Below are positions 45,423-55,123 of a stretch of DNA of 64,000 nucleotides, piece after piece; position 1 is the stretch's first letter, and each line of letters starts with the position of its first letter. The notes below the pieces were generated by a model, which was given only the letters and a program-made list of their open reading frames with translations, was not told where the DNA came from and ran no database searches. The DNA comes from an uncultured Lachnospiraceae bacterium (GTDB taxonomy: Bacteria; Bacillota; Clostridia; Lachnospirales; Lachnospiraceae): NCBI GenBank assembly GCA_944377405.1, contig CALWES010000008.1, positions 1-64,000 on the forward strand, given 5' to 3'. Both the position numbers and the translations under genes were made by a program.

Positions 45423-47882
45423 ATGGAAAAAAAGTTTAACAAAGCCGCGTTTAAGACCGAGGTGAAGAACGCTGTCCGGAACATTTTCCGCAAGGAGATC
45501 GACGAAGCCACCCAGGAGCAGCTTTTCCAGGCTGTCTCCATGGTGGTGAAGGAGTGGATCATCGATGACTGGATCAAGTGCCACAAGGAGATCAAGGAAC
45601 AGGACGCAAAGATCGTTTACTATCTGTCCATGGAGTTCCTGGAGGGCCGTGCCCTTGGCAACAATCTGATCAATCTCTGTAAGGAAAAGGAGGTCCGGGA
45701 GGCTCTGGAGGAGCTTAACATCGACCTTAACACCCTGGAGGACCAGGAGCCGGATCCGGCCCTTGGCAACGGCGGTCTGGGACGGCTTGCAGCCTGCTTC
45801 CTGGATTCCCTGTCCACCCTGAACTATCCGGCCTACGGCTGCGGCATCCGTTACAAGTACGGACTCTTCAAGCAGAAGATCGAGAACGGTTTTCAGGTGG
45901 AGAAGCCGGATAACTGGCTGAAGAACGGCTATCCCTTCGAGATCAAGCGGGCGGAGTATTCCTGCGAGGTCCGCTTCGGAGGCTATGTGGAGGTACAGTG
46001 GGACGGACACCGGAACCACTTCGTCCATAAGGGCTATCAGTCCGTAAATGCCGTTCCCTATGATATCCCCATCGTGGGCTATAACAATGGAATGGTCAAC
46101 ACCCTGCGGGTATGGGACGCGGAGCCCATCGAGGCCTTCAAGCTGGAGGAGTTCGATAAGGGCAACTATCAGAGAGCGGTGGAGCAGGCCAGCCTGGCAA
46201 AGACCATCGTGGACGTACTCTATCCCAATGACGACCACATGTCCGGAAAGGAGCTCCGTCTCAGACAGCAGTATTTCTTCGTGTCCGCATCCCTCCAGAG
46301 GGCGGTACAGAAGTACATGGAGACCCACAAGGACATCCACAGGCTTCCGGAGAAGGTGGTCTTCCACATGAACGACACCCATCCCACCCTGGCGGTGCCG
46401 GAGCTTATGCGGATCCTGCTGGACAACTACCAGCTGGAGTGGGACGAGGCCTGGGATATCACCACCCATTGCTGTGCCTTCACGAACCATACCATCATGT
46501 CCGAGGCACTGGAAAAGTGGCCCATCGAGCTCTTCTCCAGGCTCCTTCCCAGGATCTATCAGATCGTGGAGGAGATGAACCGCCGCTTCGCAAATATGAT
46601 CAACGAAAAGTACGGTGATCAGCATGAGAAGCATAAGGCCATGGATGTCATTTACGACGGAAAGGTCCGCATGGCGAATATGGCCATCGTGGGAAGCTTC
46701 TCCGTAAATGGTGTGGCAGCCATCCATACGGAAATCCTGGAGAAGGAGGTCTTCAGGGATTATTATGAGCTCTGGCCGGAGAAGTTCTCCAATAAGACCA
46801 ACGGCATCACTCAGAGAAGGTTCCTGCTTTCCGCAAATCCCCTTCTGGCCCAGTGGATCACGGACAAGATCGGGCCGGAGTGGATCACGGATCTGAAGCA
46901 GCTGAAGCGCCTTGAGGTCTATGCAGAGGACAAGAAGGCCCAGGAGGATCTCAGGAACATCAAGTACCAGAACAAGGTACGACTTGCAAAGTATATCCAG
47001 GAGCACAATGGCATCGAAGTGGATCCCAGATCCATCTTCGACGTACAGGTAAAGAGGCTCCATGAGTATAAGCGTCAGCTTATGAATATCCTTCATGTGA
47101 TGTACGTATACAATCAGCTGAAGGAAAACCCCAACATGGATTTCCTGCCCAGGACCTATATCTTTGGCGCCAAGGCAGCTTCCGGTTATTACCGGGCCAA
47201 GATGACCATCAAGCTCATCAACGCAGTGGCGGATGTGATCAACAACGACAAGACCATTCACGGCAAGATGAAGGTGGTATTCATCGAGGACTACAAGGTA
47301 TCCAACGCAGAGCTGATCTTCCCGGCAGCAGAGGTCTCCGAGCAGATCTCCACCGCCTCCAAGGAAGCCTCAGGTACCTCCAACATGAAGTTCATGCTCA
47401 ACGGAGCCCTGACCCTTGGCACCATGGACGGTGCCAACATCGAGATCGTTCAGGAGGCGGGAGCGGAGAACGCATTCATTTTCGGTATGTCGGCTTCTGA
47501 GGTCATCGAACTGGAAAAGAACCGGAAGAACTATGATCCCATGGAGATCTTCAACTCAGACGCGGACATCCGCAAGGTGCTGATGCAGCTGATCAACGGA
47601 TATTATTCTCCCGATGATCCGGAGCGTTTCCGGGATATCTACAATTCCCTGCTGAACAGACAGTCCGCAGGCGGTATCGCGGATCAGTACTTCATCCTCA
47701 AGGATTTCCGGAGCTACTGCAGGGCCCACGAGGAGGTGGACCGGAAGTACCGGGACGAGAGCTGGTGGGAAAAGGCCTCCATCCTGAACATTGCCAATGC
47801 AGGCAAGTTCTCCTCCGACAGGACCATTGAGGAATATGTAAAGGATATCTGGCACCTTCAGAAGCTGGATCTTCAGGCATAA
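45423..47882 (+). CDS. glgP: Glycogen/alpha-glucan phosphorylase
   Basis: An 819-residue enzyme releasing glucose 1-phosphate from glycogen or maltodextrin. The pyridoxal phosphate lysine is Lys656 in SGTSNMKFMLNGA. Other marks are LSMEFLEGRALGNNL, ALGNGGLGRLAACFLDS, and RVWDAEPIEAFKL. The length is standard. It begins six bases after the ileS stop and is likely in the same transcript, an unusual pairing of tRNA charging with glycogen breakdown. A hairpin terminator, shared with the convergent BrkB-type gene, follows 22 bases after the stop. Confidence 0.97.
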   Translation: MEKKFNKAAFKTEVKNAVRNIFRKEIDEATQEQLFQAVSMVVKEWIIDDWIKCHKEIKEQDAKIVYYLSMEFLEGRALGNNLINLCKEKEVREALEELNIDLNTLEDQEPDPALGNGGLGRLAACFLDSLSTLNYPAYGCGIRYKYGLFKQKIENGFQVEKPDNWLKNGYPFEIKRAEYSCEVRFGGYVEVQWDGHRNHFVHKGYQSVNAVPYDIPIVGYNNGMVNTLRVWDAEPIEAFKLEEFDKGNYQRAVEQASLAKTIVDVLYPNDDHMSGKELRLRQQYFFVSASLQRAVQKYMETHKDIHRLPEKVVFHMNDTHPTLAVPELMRILLDNYQLEWDEAWDITTHCCAFTNHTIMSEALEKWPIELFSRLLPRIYQIVEEMNRRFANMINEKYGDQHEKHKAMDVIYDGKVRMANMAIVGSFSVNGVAAIHTEILEKEVFRDYYELWPEKFSNKTNGITQRRFLLSANPLLAQWITDKIGPEWITDLKQLKRLEVYAEDKKAQEDLRNIKYQNKVRLAKYIQEHNGIEVDPRSIFDVQVKRLHEYKRQLMNILHVMYVYNQLKENPNMDFLPRTYIFGAKAASGYYRAKMTIKLINAVADVINNDKTIHGKMKVVFIEDYKVSNAELIFPAAEVSEQISTASKEASGTSNMKFMLNGALTLGTMDGANIEIVQEAGAENAFIFGMSASEVIELEKNRKNYDPMEIFNSDADIRKVLMQLINGYYSPDDPERFRDIYNSLLNRQSAGGIADQYFILKDFRSYCRAHEEVDRKYRDESWWEKASILNIANAGKFSSDRTIEEYVKDIWHLQKLDLQA

Positions 47883-47904
47883 ACGCTAAAAAAGGCAAAA
47901 AAAT

Positions 47905-47944
47905 AAAACAGCACTTCCAGGGGAAACTCAGGAGTGCTGTTTTT
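47905..47944. terminator. Bidirectional terminator between glgP and the BrkB-type gene
   Basis: AAAACAGCACTTCC pairs with GGAGTGCTGTTTT. T-runs follow on both strands. The stop codon of the minus-strand gene (47928-47930) lies in the loop, so its last codons make the stem. Confidence 0.85.
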
Positions 47945-48776
47945 TGTCGTGCCTTATCCGGCTGTCTGCGGAAAGGAAGGAATTGATCTCCGCACCGAAA
48001 AACAGAAGGCAGATCACCACGAACATCCAGAACATGAGGAGCACGATGGCACCCAGGGATCCGTACATGTAGGAGATGTTCCGGAAATAGGTAAAATAAA
48101 TGGAAAAAAGATAGGAGAGTACCAGCCAGCCCCCTGCTGCAAAGAGAGCTCCCGGATAGTGCCGGCGCACCGTGGTGGTCCGTCCCGGCATGACCCGGTA
48201 GACCAGCATGAAGCCGGAAAAGAGGAAGGCGAAGGCGATGAGGGCACGGAATCCCAGGATGTGGGAGGTGATCCGGGCGATCATGGGCAGGTATTCCTCA
48301 ATGAGCCGCTGGATGGCGTCTCCCAGGATCAGGAGGATCAGGGAGAGGAGAAAGAGCAGCAGGAAGAGAAAGGTGAACCAGACGGCCCGAAGCCTCTTTC
48401 TGGGATAGGAGCTCTGATTCAGGTTTCCGTAGATCTTCATGATGCCGTTTTCAATGGCGTAGACGCCGGCAGAGGCGGACCAGAGGGCCATGGCGGCCGT
48501 AATGGAGAGCACGGCGCTGGGAGCCGTGATATAGAGGTTATCCGTTACGGAAAGGATCAGATAGCGGAACTGGGGCATGTCCGGAGCAGCGGAGATCAGG
48601 GTACTTTCCACAGTACCCTTGTCAAGTCCCGGAATGAACTGGATGGCCGTCATGATCACCATAAGGAAGGGGACAACGGAGATGATCATCCAGAAGGTGG
48701 CAGAGGCGGCAAAGACCGGCATCTCGTCCTTCAGGAACTTTTGTATGATCTTGATGAGGGTTATCAGATTCTTCAT
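47928..48776 (-). CDS. YihY/BrkB family membrane protein
   Basis: A 282-residue protein with six predicted membrane helices. Family text includes PVFAASATFWMIISVVPFLM, YAIENGIMKIYG, and YPGALFAAGGWLVLSYLFSIYF followed by YGSLGAIVLLMFWMFV. Despite old names (ribonuclease BN, virulence factor BrkB) the family's function is uncertain, and an RNase role has been disproved for E. coli YihY. The C-terminal tail is short and basic (RHDKKQHS). The gene stands alone, convergent with glgP and divergent from the PAP2 gene, so it has its own promoter between 48777 and 48903. Confidence 0.9.
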   Translation of the reverse strand: MKNLITLIKIIQKFLKDEMPVFAASATFWMIISVVPFLMVIMTAIQFIPGLDKGTVESTLISAAPDMPQFRYLILSVTDNLYITAPSAVLSITAAMALWSASAGVYAIENGIMKIYGNLNQSSYPRKRLRAVWFTFLFLLLFLLSLILLILGDAIQRLIEEYLPMIARITSHILGFRALIAFAFLFSGFMLVYRVMPGRTTTVRRHYPGALFAAGGWLVLSYLFSIYFTYFRNISYMYGSLGAIVLLMFWMFVVICLLFFGAEINSFLSADSRIRHDKKQHS

Positions 48777-48903
48777 GGGGCTATCATAACACGTGTATGG
48801 AGGAAAAGCAAACAGCCCCTTTTTTCCCCGGGGGTTTTATGTTAAACTGAAACGAGTTACGGTTTTTGACAGGCCCAGGGGCCTGATAAAGGAGAGATAC
48901 GAT

Positions 48904-49530
48904 ATGAAATGGATCAAGGAGCACCCATACTGTCTGCTGCTTTTATACCTTCCCTGCTATCTGGCGGCCTTTTTCATCATTGACAGGCTGCCTCTGGAGC
49001 ACACCATCATCCGCTGCCCCCTGGATGATCTGATTCCCTTCAACCAGTACATGATCATCCCCTATGCGGTCTGGTATGCCTGGTTTCCCGGCTGGCTCCT
49101 GTACTTTCTGTTAAAATCCCGGGAGGAGTTTATCCGGCTGGCACTGGTGATGTTCTCCGGCATGACCATCTCCCTTCTGATCTATGTGATCTGGCCCAAC
49201 GGCATCGACCTTCGGGAGCCCATTACGGGAACGGACATCTGCTCCAGGGCCCTCATACTGATCCGGGAAGCGGATACCCCCTATGGGGTATGCCCCTCCA
49301 TCCACATCTCCACCATCACCGCTATTATGCTGGTGATCCATGATACGAAGCTTCCGGACTTCACCCCTACGGTGAAGGGATACTGTCTGGTGATCACCCT
49401 GCTGATCGCCTGGGCAACCATGGCTACGAAGCAGCACAGCATCCTGGACGTTGCGGCAGGGGCAGCCCTGTCCGCAGTCCTTTATTACGGCCTTCTTTTG
49501 GCAGAGAAGAAGAGGGGGAAGAGGGTATGA
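48904..49530 (+). CDS. PAP2 superfamily membrane phosphatase
   Basis: A 208-residue membrane protein with about five or six helices. The PAP2 phosphatase motifs appear as CPSIHIS (motif 2, near residue 140) and KQHSILDVAAG (motif 3), while motif 1 (KxxxxxxRP) is not obvious. Members dephosphorylate lipid phosphates such as phosphatidate or undecaprenyl diphosphate, or act as inositol phosphorylceramide-type transferases. Substrate is unknown here. AAAGGAGAG precedes the ATG of MKWIKE. A perfect small palindrome (CAGGCCC/GGGCCTG) lies just upstream. The stop overlaps the next gene's ATG by four bases (ATGA). Confidence 0.85.
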   Translation: MKWIKEHPYCLLLLYLPCYLAAFFIIDRLPLEHTIIRCPLDDLIPFNQYMIIPYAVWYAWFPGWLLYFLLKSREEFIRLALVMFSGMTISLLIYVIWPNGIDLREPITGTDICSRALILIREADTPYGVCPSIHISTITAIMLVIHDTKLPDFTPTVKGYCLVITLLIAWATMATKQHSILDVAAGAALSAVLYYGLLLAEKKRGKRV

Positions 49531-50276
49531 CTGCCTTACGGCTTGACAAGTATCTCTGCGATATGGGGCAGGGAAGCCGAAGCGAAATAAAAAAGCTGAT
49601 CAGAAAGGGACAGGTGACCGTAAAGGGAGAGACGGTCCGGGACCCGGGCTTCCAGGTGGAGGAAGGGGATCAGGTCACCCTGTCGGGACAGGTGATCGCC
49701 TATCATGCCTACGAATATTATATGCTGAATAAGCCGGCGGGGGTGATCTCCGCCTCCAGGACGGACCTGCGGGACCAAAGGCAGCAGTGCGTGGTGGACC
49801 TGATCAGGGAAAAGAGCAGGAAGGACCTCTTCCCCGTGGGACGCCTGGACAAGGACACGGTGGGACTCCTTCTCATCACCAACGACGGCGCCCTGGCCCA
49901 CGACCTCCTGTCCCCCAGGAAGCACGTGGAAAAGCTTTACTATGCGGAGCTTTCCCAGCCGGTCACCCAGGAGGCCCTGGACCGCTTGAGACAGGGAGTG
50001 GACATCGGAGATGAAAAGCCCACCCTGCCCTGCAGGATCGATGCTCCGGAGGGGGAGGAGGAGCCCTACGGCAGGCTCCTGATCCGGATCCGGGAGGGCC
50101 GCTACCATCAGATCAAACGGATGCTTGAGGCGGTGGGAAGCAGCGTCACCTACCTGAAGCGCCTTGCCATGGGAAGCCTGGTGCTGGATGAGGAGCTTCC
50201 GGAAGGGGGCTACCGGTGCCTCCGGGAAGAGGAGCTTCAGGCCCTGAAATCCGCCGGAACACTTGACAAACCCTGA
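49527..50276 (+). CDS. rsuA: RsuA family 16S rRNA pseudouridine synthase
   Basis: A 249-residue enzyme that converts a uridine of small-subunit rRNA (U516 in E. coli) to pseudouridine. An N-terminal S4 RNA-binding domain (LRLDKYLCDMGQGSRSEIKK) is followed by the catalytic domain with Asp in GRLDKDTVGLLLITNDG and the C-terminal EGRYHQIKRMLEAVG block. The assignment to RsuA rather than RluB or RluE is by overall likeness and length. The start codon overlaps the PAP2 stop, implying coupling. The pheST promoter lies within its last codons. Confidence 0.9.
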   Translation: MTALRLDKYLCDMGQGSRSEIKKLIRKGQVTVKGETVRDPGFQVEEGDQVTLSGQVIAYHAYEYYMLNKPAGVISASRTDLRDQRQQCVVDLIREKSRKDLFPVGRLDKDTVGLLLITNDGALAHDLLSPRKHVEKLYYAELSQPVTQEALDRLRQGVDIGDEKPTLPCRIDAPEGEEEPYGRLLIRIREGRYHQIKRMLEAVGSSVTYLKRLAMGSLVLDEELPEGGYRCLREEELQALKSAGTLDKP

Positions 50277-50290
50277 TTTCGTGGTAAAAT
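50263..50290 (+). promoter_or_regulatory. Promoter of the pheST T-box transcript
   Basis: TTGACA and TAAAAT are separated by 16 bases. The -35 box is inside the rsuA coding end. The leader then runs about 330 bases to pheS. Confidence 0.72.
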
Positions 50291-50319
50291 CTGAACGTGT
50301 CAACTAAATCCTGAAAAAA

Positions 50320-50556
50320 GGCTGAGAAGATGCACAGTAGAGACCTGTACACGCAAAGAGAGGGAGATCACCGGCTGAGAGTTTCCTGCGTCCCTGCAGC
50401 ATCTTGAAATTCACATCGGAGCCGCAGGGCCCAACACGAACCGTCAGTAAGTCCTGCCGTGTCATGCACGTTACGCATAAGAGAAGTGCCTCACAGGAGG
50501 AATAAGGGTGGTACCGCGAGATACAGCTCGTCCCTTTACGGGACGGGCTTTTTTTG
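50320..50556 (+). promoter_or_regulatory. T-box leader specific for phenylalanine
   Basis: Stem I is closed by AAGATGC (50327-50333) with GCATCTT (50399-50405). A TTC triplet at 50383-50385 in GAGAGTTTCCTG is the likely specifier codon, matching tRNA-Phe. The T-box AGGGTGGTACCGCG is at 50505-50518, followed by a terminator hairpin (about 50526-50549) and a T-run. Uncharged tRNA-Phe should bind, favour the antiterminator and raise pheST expression. Confidence 0.93.
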
Positions 50557-50629
50557 TGCCGGAAGGACATGCCGGAGGGATGGCCCGTACCGGAAGAACA
50601 GTAAGAGGAAAAGGTAAGGAGAGGATCAG

Positions 50630-51649
50630 ATGAACGAACAGCTTGCAAAGATCACAGAGGAAGCCCTCGGAAAGATCAGCGGGGCAGAGAACCTGGACGC
50701 CCTGAATGAGGTCCGGGTGGAGTACCTTGGCAAAAAAGGACATATCACCGCTGTGATGAAGGAAATGAAGAATGTGGCTCCGGAGGACAGACCGGCCTTC
50801 GGACAGATGGTAAACGACGCCCGCAGTAAGGTGGAGGAGGCCCTGGAGGCAGCGAAGGAAGCCCTGTCCCAGGCAGCGATCCGGGAGCGCCTTGCGGCAG
50901 AGGTCATCGACGTGACCCTTCCTGCCAGGAAGGCCAGCATCGGCCACGGACATCCCTGCCAGATCGCTCTGGATGAAGTGGAGCGGATCTTCATCGGCAT
51001 GGGCTACGAGGTGGTGGAAGGACCTGAGATCGAGTGGCAGGAATATAATTTCACGAAGCTCAATATCCCGGAGGGACATCCGGCAAGAGACGAGCAGGAT
51101 ACCTTCTATATCACGGACGAGATCCTGCTCCGCTCCCAGACCTCACCGGTCCAGGCAAGAGTCATGGAGCAGGGCAAGCTTCCCATCCGTATGATCGCAC
51201 CGGGAAGAGTATTCCGTTCCGACAGCATTGACGCTACCCACAGCCCCTCCTTCAACCAGATCGAGGGCCTTGTGGTGGATAAGCATATCACCATGACGGA
51301 CCTGAAGGGAACCCTGGATGAGTTTGCAAAGGAGCTCTTCGGACCGGAGACGAAGACCCGTTTCCGTCCCCATCACTTCCCCTTTACGGAGCCCTCTGCA
51401 GAGGTGGATGTGAGCTGCTTCAAGTGCGGCGGAAAGGGCTGCCGCTTCTGTAAGGGTGAAGGCTGGATCGAGATCCTGGGCTGCGGCATGGTCCATCCCC
51501 ACGTGCTGGATATGTGCGGCATCGATTCCAGGGAATATACCGGCTTTGCCTTTGGTGTAGGTCTGGAGCGTATCGCCCTTCTGAAGTACGAGATCGACGA
51601 TATGCGGCTTCTGTATGAAAATGATCAGAGATTCTTAAATCAGTTCTAA
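50630..51649 (+). CDS. pheS: Phenylalanine--tRNA ligase, alpha subunit
   Basis: A 339-residue class II synthetase subunit of the (alpha-beta)2 enzyme. The N-terminal coiled coil (residues 1-90) contacts tRNA. The catalytic part shows [29 protein letters not shown], and the final [20 protein letters not shown] with motif 3 arginine. A CGGKGC-x3-C stretch at about residue 265 holds four Cys in a zinc-ribbon-like loop, as in many Firmicutes. AGGAGAGGATCAG precedes the ATG. It is under T-box control and 18 bases ahead of pheT. Confidence 0.97.
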   Translation: MNEQLAKITEEALGKISGAENLDALNEVRVEYLGKKGHITAVMKEMKNVAPEDRPAFGQMVNDARSKVEEALEAAKEALSQAAIRERLAAEVIDVTLPARKASIGHGHPCQIALDEVERIFIGMGYEVVEGPEIEWQEYNFTKLNIPEGHPARDEQDTFYITDEILLRSQTSPVQARVMEQGKLPIRMIAPGRVFRSDSIDATHSPSFNQIEGLVVDKHITMTDLKGTLDEFAKELFGPETKTRFRPHHFPFTEPSAEVDVSCFKCGGKGCRFCKGEGWIEILGCGMVHPHVLDMCGIDSREYTGFAFGVGLERIALLKYEIDDMRLLYENDQRFLNQF

Positions 51650-51667
51650 TGGGGAGGAGAGATAACA

Positions 51668-54124
51668 GTGAATACACCGCTTTCATGGATAAAGGATTAT
51701 GTGCCGGGACTGTCCTGCACGGCACAGGAATACAGCGACAGGATGACCCTTACGGGTACCAAGGTAGAAGGCTATAAAAAGCTGGACAAAAATCTGGAGA
51801 AGCTTGTGGTGGGAGAGGTGCTTTCCGTTGAAAAGCATCCCGACGCGGATAAGCTGGTGGTCTGCCAGGTAAATGTGGGAACGGAAACGGTTCAGATCGT
51901 TACCGGAGCCCCCAACATTCCGGTGGGCTCAAAGGGCCAGTATGTACCGGTGGTGCTGGACGGCGGCAAGGTGGCGGGAGGCCACGACGGCGGTCCCCTG
52001 CCGGAGGAGGGAGTAAAGATCAAGGCAGGAAAGCTCCGGGGCGTTCCCTCCAACGGAATGATGTGCTCCATCGAGGAGCTGGGCTCCGACCACAATGCCT
52101 ATCCCCTGGCACCGGAATCCGGGATCTATATCTTTGACGAGGCCCTGATCCGGGAGCTGGGATTAAAGCCCGGCGACAGCGCCGTGAAGGCCCTGGGCAT
52201 GGACGACGTGGTGGTGGAGTATGAGATCACCTCAAACCGGGTGGACTGCTACGGCGTCATCGGTATCGCCAGGGAGGCTGCAGCCACCTTCGGGGAGAGC
52301 TTCCGGCTGCCGGAGGTAAAGGAAACAGGAAACAGTGAGGATATCAATGACTATCTGAAGGTACAGGTGGAGGATACAAAGCTCTGCCCCCGTTACTGTG
52401 CAAGGATGGTAAAGAACATCCGCTTTGCCCCCTCCCCGGAATGGATGCAGAAGCGCCTTCGGAACAGCGGCATCCGTCCCATCAATAACCTGGTGGATAT
52501 CACGAACTTCGTCATGGAGGAGTATGGCCAGCCCATGCATGCCTACGACTATGACACCATTGCGGGTCATGAGATCGTGGTAAAGTGCGCAGCGGACGGA
52601 GATGAGTTCGAGACCCTGGACGGCCAGGTACGGAAGCTGGATCATACCATGCTGATGATCAATGACGGAGAAAAGGCTGTGGGCCTTGCAGGTATCATGG
52701 GAGGCGAGAACTCCAAGATCACGGATCATGTACATACCGTCGTATTTGAAGCCGCTAACTTTGACGGCGTGAATATCCGTCTGTCCGCAAAGAAGGCAGG
52801 ACTCAGGACGGATGCATCCTCCATTTTTGAGAAGGGCCTGGATCCCAACAACGCGGAGGCAGCTATCAACCGGGCCTGCCAGCTGGTAGAGGAGCTGGGC
52901 TGCGGCGAAGTGGTGGGAGGCATGATCGATGTCTATCCCGTAAAGGATGAGCCCGTCCGGGTGGCCTTTGAGCCGGAGCGGATCAACAGCCTGCTGGGAA
53001 CGGATATCTCCCCGGAGGAGATGAAGGCCATTTTCCGGAAGCTGGATCTGGGCTTTGACGAGGATACCCAGGAGGTGGTGGTCCCCACCTTCCGCAGAGA
53101 TCTGCACTGCATGGCGGACCTGGCGGAGGAGGTACTGCGCTTCCACGGATACGATACCATCGAGAGCACTCTGCCCGTAGGAGAAGCTACCACCGGTAAG
53201 CTGTCCTACAAGCTCCGGATCGATCAGGTGGCCAGAAACATCGCAGAGTTCGCAGGCTTCTCCCATGCTATGACTTATGCCTTTGAGAGCCCAAAGGTAT
53301 ACGACAAGCTGCTGATCCCGGAGGATTCTTCCCTTCGGAAGGCCATCGTGATCCAGAATCCTCTGGGAGAGGATTTCTCCATCATGCGGACCCAGTCCCT
53401 GAATGCGATCCTCACCTCCCTGAGCCTGAACTATAACCGCAGGAATCCGGACGTAAGGCTTTATGATCTGTCCAATATCTACATCCCCAAGAGCCTGCCC
53501 CTTACAGAGCTTCCGGAGGAACGGGAGCAGCTGACCCTGGGAGCCTATGGCGAGGGTATGGATTTCTATGTCATGAAGGGCGTCATCGAGGAGCTCTTCG
53601 AGCACATCGGCATGCAGGATAAGGTGCACTACGAGCCCTCCTGCGACAGACCCTATCTCCATCCCGGAAGAAAGGCAGATATCCTTTACCAGGGACAGAC
53701 CGTAGGATACCTGGGAGAGGTACACCCCGAGGTATGCGGCAACTATGACTTCAAGGAAGGCGTCCGGGTCTATGTGGCAGTGCTGGATATGCCGGCAGTG
53801 ATCCCATTTACCGGTTTTGACAGACATTATGAGGGCATCGCCAAGTATCCCGCAACCACCAGAGACATCTCCATGCTGGTACCCAAGACCGTCCTTGTGG
53901 GACAGATCGAGGACCTGCTGGCTCAGCGGGGCGGCAAGATCCTGGAGAGCTATAAGCTTTTTGATATCTATGAGGGATCCCAGGTACAGGAGGGCTACAA
54001 GTCCGTTGCCTACAGCCTGAGCTTCCGGGCAAAGGACCGGACCCTTACGGACGAAGAGGTAGGAGCAGCCATGAAGAAGATCCTTCAGGGACTCTCCGGA
54101 CTTGGCATCGAGCTTAGGAGCTGA
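51668..54124 (+). CDS. pheT: Phenylalanine--tRNA ligase, beta subunit
   Basis: An 818-residue subunit with the full set of domains. They are the EMAP-like tRNA-binding domain near the N-terminus (VGEVLSVEKHPDADKLVVCQV), B3/B4 with the editing site (NVDxVD-like ITSNRVDCYGVIGIARE), B5, the catalytic-like fold (GEDFSIMRTQSLNAIL) and the C-terminal ferredoxin-like anticodon domain (YPATTRDISMLVP). Length is standard. Translation starts at GTG after GGGGAGGAGAG. It completes the T-box operon. The next gene follows 94 bases later, with no terminator seen between. Confidence 0.97.
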   Translation: MNTPLSWIKDYVPGLSCTAQEYSDRMTLTGTKVEGYKKLDKNLEKLVVGEVLSVEKHPDADKLVVCQVNVGTETVQIVTGAPNIPVGSKGQYVPVVLDGGKVAGGHDGGPLPEEGVKIKAGKLRGVPSNGMMCSIEELGSDHNAYPLAPESGIYIFDEALIRELGLKPGDSAVKALGMDDVVVEYEITSNRVDCYGVIGIAREAAATFGESFRLPEVKETGNSEDINDYLKVQVEDTKLCPRYCARMVKNIRFAPSPEWMQKRLRNSGIRPINNLVDITNFVMEEYGQPMHAYDYDTIAGHEIVVKCAADGDEFETLDGQVRKLDHTMLMINDGEKAVGLAGIMGGENSKITDHVHTVVFEAANFDGVNIRLSAKKAGLRTDASSIFEKGLDPNNAEAAINRACQLVEELGCGEVVGGMIDVYPVKDEPVRVAFEPERINSLLGTDISPEEMKAIFRKLDLGFDEDTQEVVVPTFRRDLHCMADLAEEVLRFHGYDTIESTLPVGEATTGKLSYKLRIDQVARNIAEFAGFSHAMTYAFESPKVYDKLLIPEDSSLRKAIVIQNPLGEDFSIMRTQSLNAILTSLSLNYNRRNPDVRLYDLSNIYIPKSLPLTELPEEREQLTLGAYGEGMDFYVMKGVIEELFEHIGMQDKVHYEPSCDRPYLHPGRKADILYQGQTVGYLGEVHPEVCGNYDFKEGVRVYVAVLDMPAVIPFTGFDRHYEGIAKYPATTRDISMLVPKTVLVGQIEDLLAQRGGKILESYKLFDIYEGSQVQEGYKSVAYSLSFRAKDRTLTDEEVGAAMKKILQGLSGLGIELRS

Positions 54125-54218
54125 TCCTGAGAAAGGAAAAAGAATTGCCGGAAGGCTGAAAGGAGGGACCGGGCCCAAACGTATATATGGCAAAAGAAAG
54201 CTTACGGAGGGTAAGAAC

Positions 54219-54989
54219 ATGATGAAGAAAAAAGCAGCAATGCTCTGTGCAGCGGTCCTTATGGCAGCAGGGATCCTGACGGCCTGCGGCGGCACCGGCC
54301 CCCAGGCTGTCCAGAGCGGCAGCCAGAACGGCCTGACCCAGACCGCCAACGTGATCTCCGCCACGGGAGAGGGAAAGGTCCAGGTAACGCCGGATATGGC
54401 GGAGCTTGCCATGAGCATCACCACGGAAGGGGAGGATGCGGAGACGGTACGGGACCAGAACCGGGAGCGCTACAACCAGGTGGTGGCCTTCCTGCAGGAA
54501 CGGGGCATTGAGGAGAAGTCCATCGCCACTACGGATGTGTACCTGAATCCCCAGTATGACTGGAGCGGGAACACCCAGACCCTGGTGGGCTATACCATGG
54601 AGACGGATATCCAGGTATCGGATATCCCCCTGGAGGAGCTGGGAAGTCTCATGGACGAGGCCGTGTCCCAGGGGATCAACGGGATCCGTTCCGTCAGCTA
54701 CCTTTCCTCCCAGTTTGACGAAAAATACAACGAAGCCCTGACCCTGGCGGTGGAGCATGCAAGGAGCAAGGCCGAGGCCATGGCCAAGGCGGGAGGCGTA
54801 AGCCTCGGAGGTCTGGTGAACGTTACGGAGTACGGCGGAAACACCGCAGCCAGATATACAAAGAGCCTGTCCAATACCATGGCGGCAGGAGCAGCCATGG
54901 AGGAGGCAGCCATGGACACAGGCATGAACATCATGCCGGGAGAACTGACGGTGGAGGCGAACATCAATGCGGCCTTTGCCGTAGAGTAA
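54219..54989 (+). CDS. SIMPL domain (DUF541) lipoprotein
   Basis: A 256-residue exported lipoprotein. The signal peptide has a Lys-rich start, a hydrophobic core and a lipobox ILTAC with Cys23 (from the first Met) as the lipid anchor. The SIMPL domain follows: ISATGEGKVQVTPDMAELAMSI, then an EERGIEEKSIATTDVYLNP-like block and a C-terminal AMAKAGGVSLGGLVNVTE region. SIMPL proteins form ring-like assemblies in some bacteria and are tied to stress or envelope function; no enzyme activity is known. GGAGGG precedes the paired ATG codons. It may be read from the pheST transcript. Confidence 0.9.
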   Translation: MMKKKAAMLCAAVLMAAGILTACGGTGPQAVQSGSQNGLTQTANVISATGEGKVQVTPDMAELAMSITTEGEDAETVRDQNRERYNQVVAFLQERGIEEKSIATTDVYLNPQYDWSGNTQTLVGYTMETDIQVSDIPLEELGSLMDEAVSQGINGIRSVSYLSSQFDEKYNEALTLAVEHARSKAEAMAKAGGVSLGGLVNVTEYGGNTAARYTKSLSNTMAAGAAMEEAAMDTGMNIMPGELTVEANINAAFAVE

Positions 54990-55015
54990 AACGCAGAAAC
55001 GATCAAAAACACAAA

Positions 55016-55062
55016 AGCGGCAGGACTGCCGGAGCCTGGAAAAGGCCGGCGGTCCTGCCGCT
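55016..55062. terminator. Strong bidirectional terminator
   Basis: A 17-bp GC-rich stem (55016-55032 with 55046-55062) with one G-U pair. The minus strand continues with TTTTGTGTTTTTG, so it is best suited to end hprK, but it also closes the SIMPL gene. Confidence 0.85.
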
Positions 55063-55123
55063 GTTTCTGCGCGCTCTGGGGCGCGATGTTTTTATGGAGT
55101 TATGCTTCGGAGAGCTGCCCGGA

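Noticed and set aside
48870..48885. Palindrome CAGGCCC/GGGCCTG before the PAP2 gene as an operator
   Set aside because: It is short, GC-rich and single. No matching copy was noticed elsewhere, so a regulatory role cannot be supported.
52232..54424. A 730-codon minus-strand frame opposite pheT, and similar long antisense frames opposite glgP, dnaE, the P-type ATPase and pncB
   Set aside because: All lie fully opposite well-recognised genes, have no ribosome binding site of note and no domain text. They arise from GC-rich third positions.
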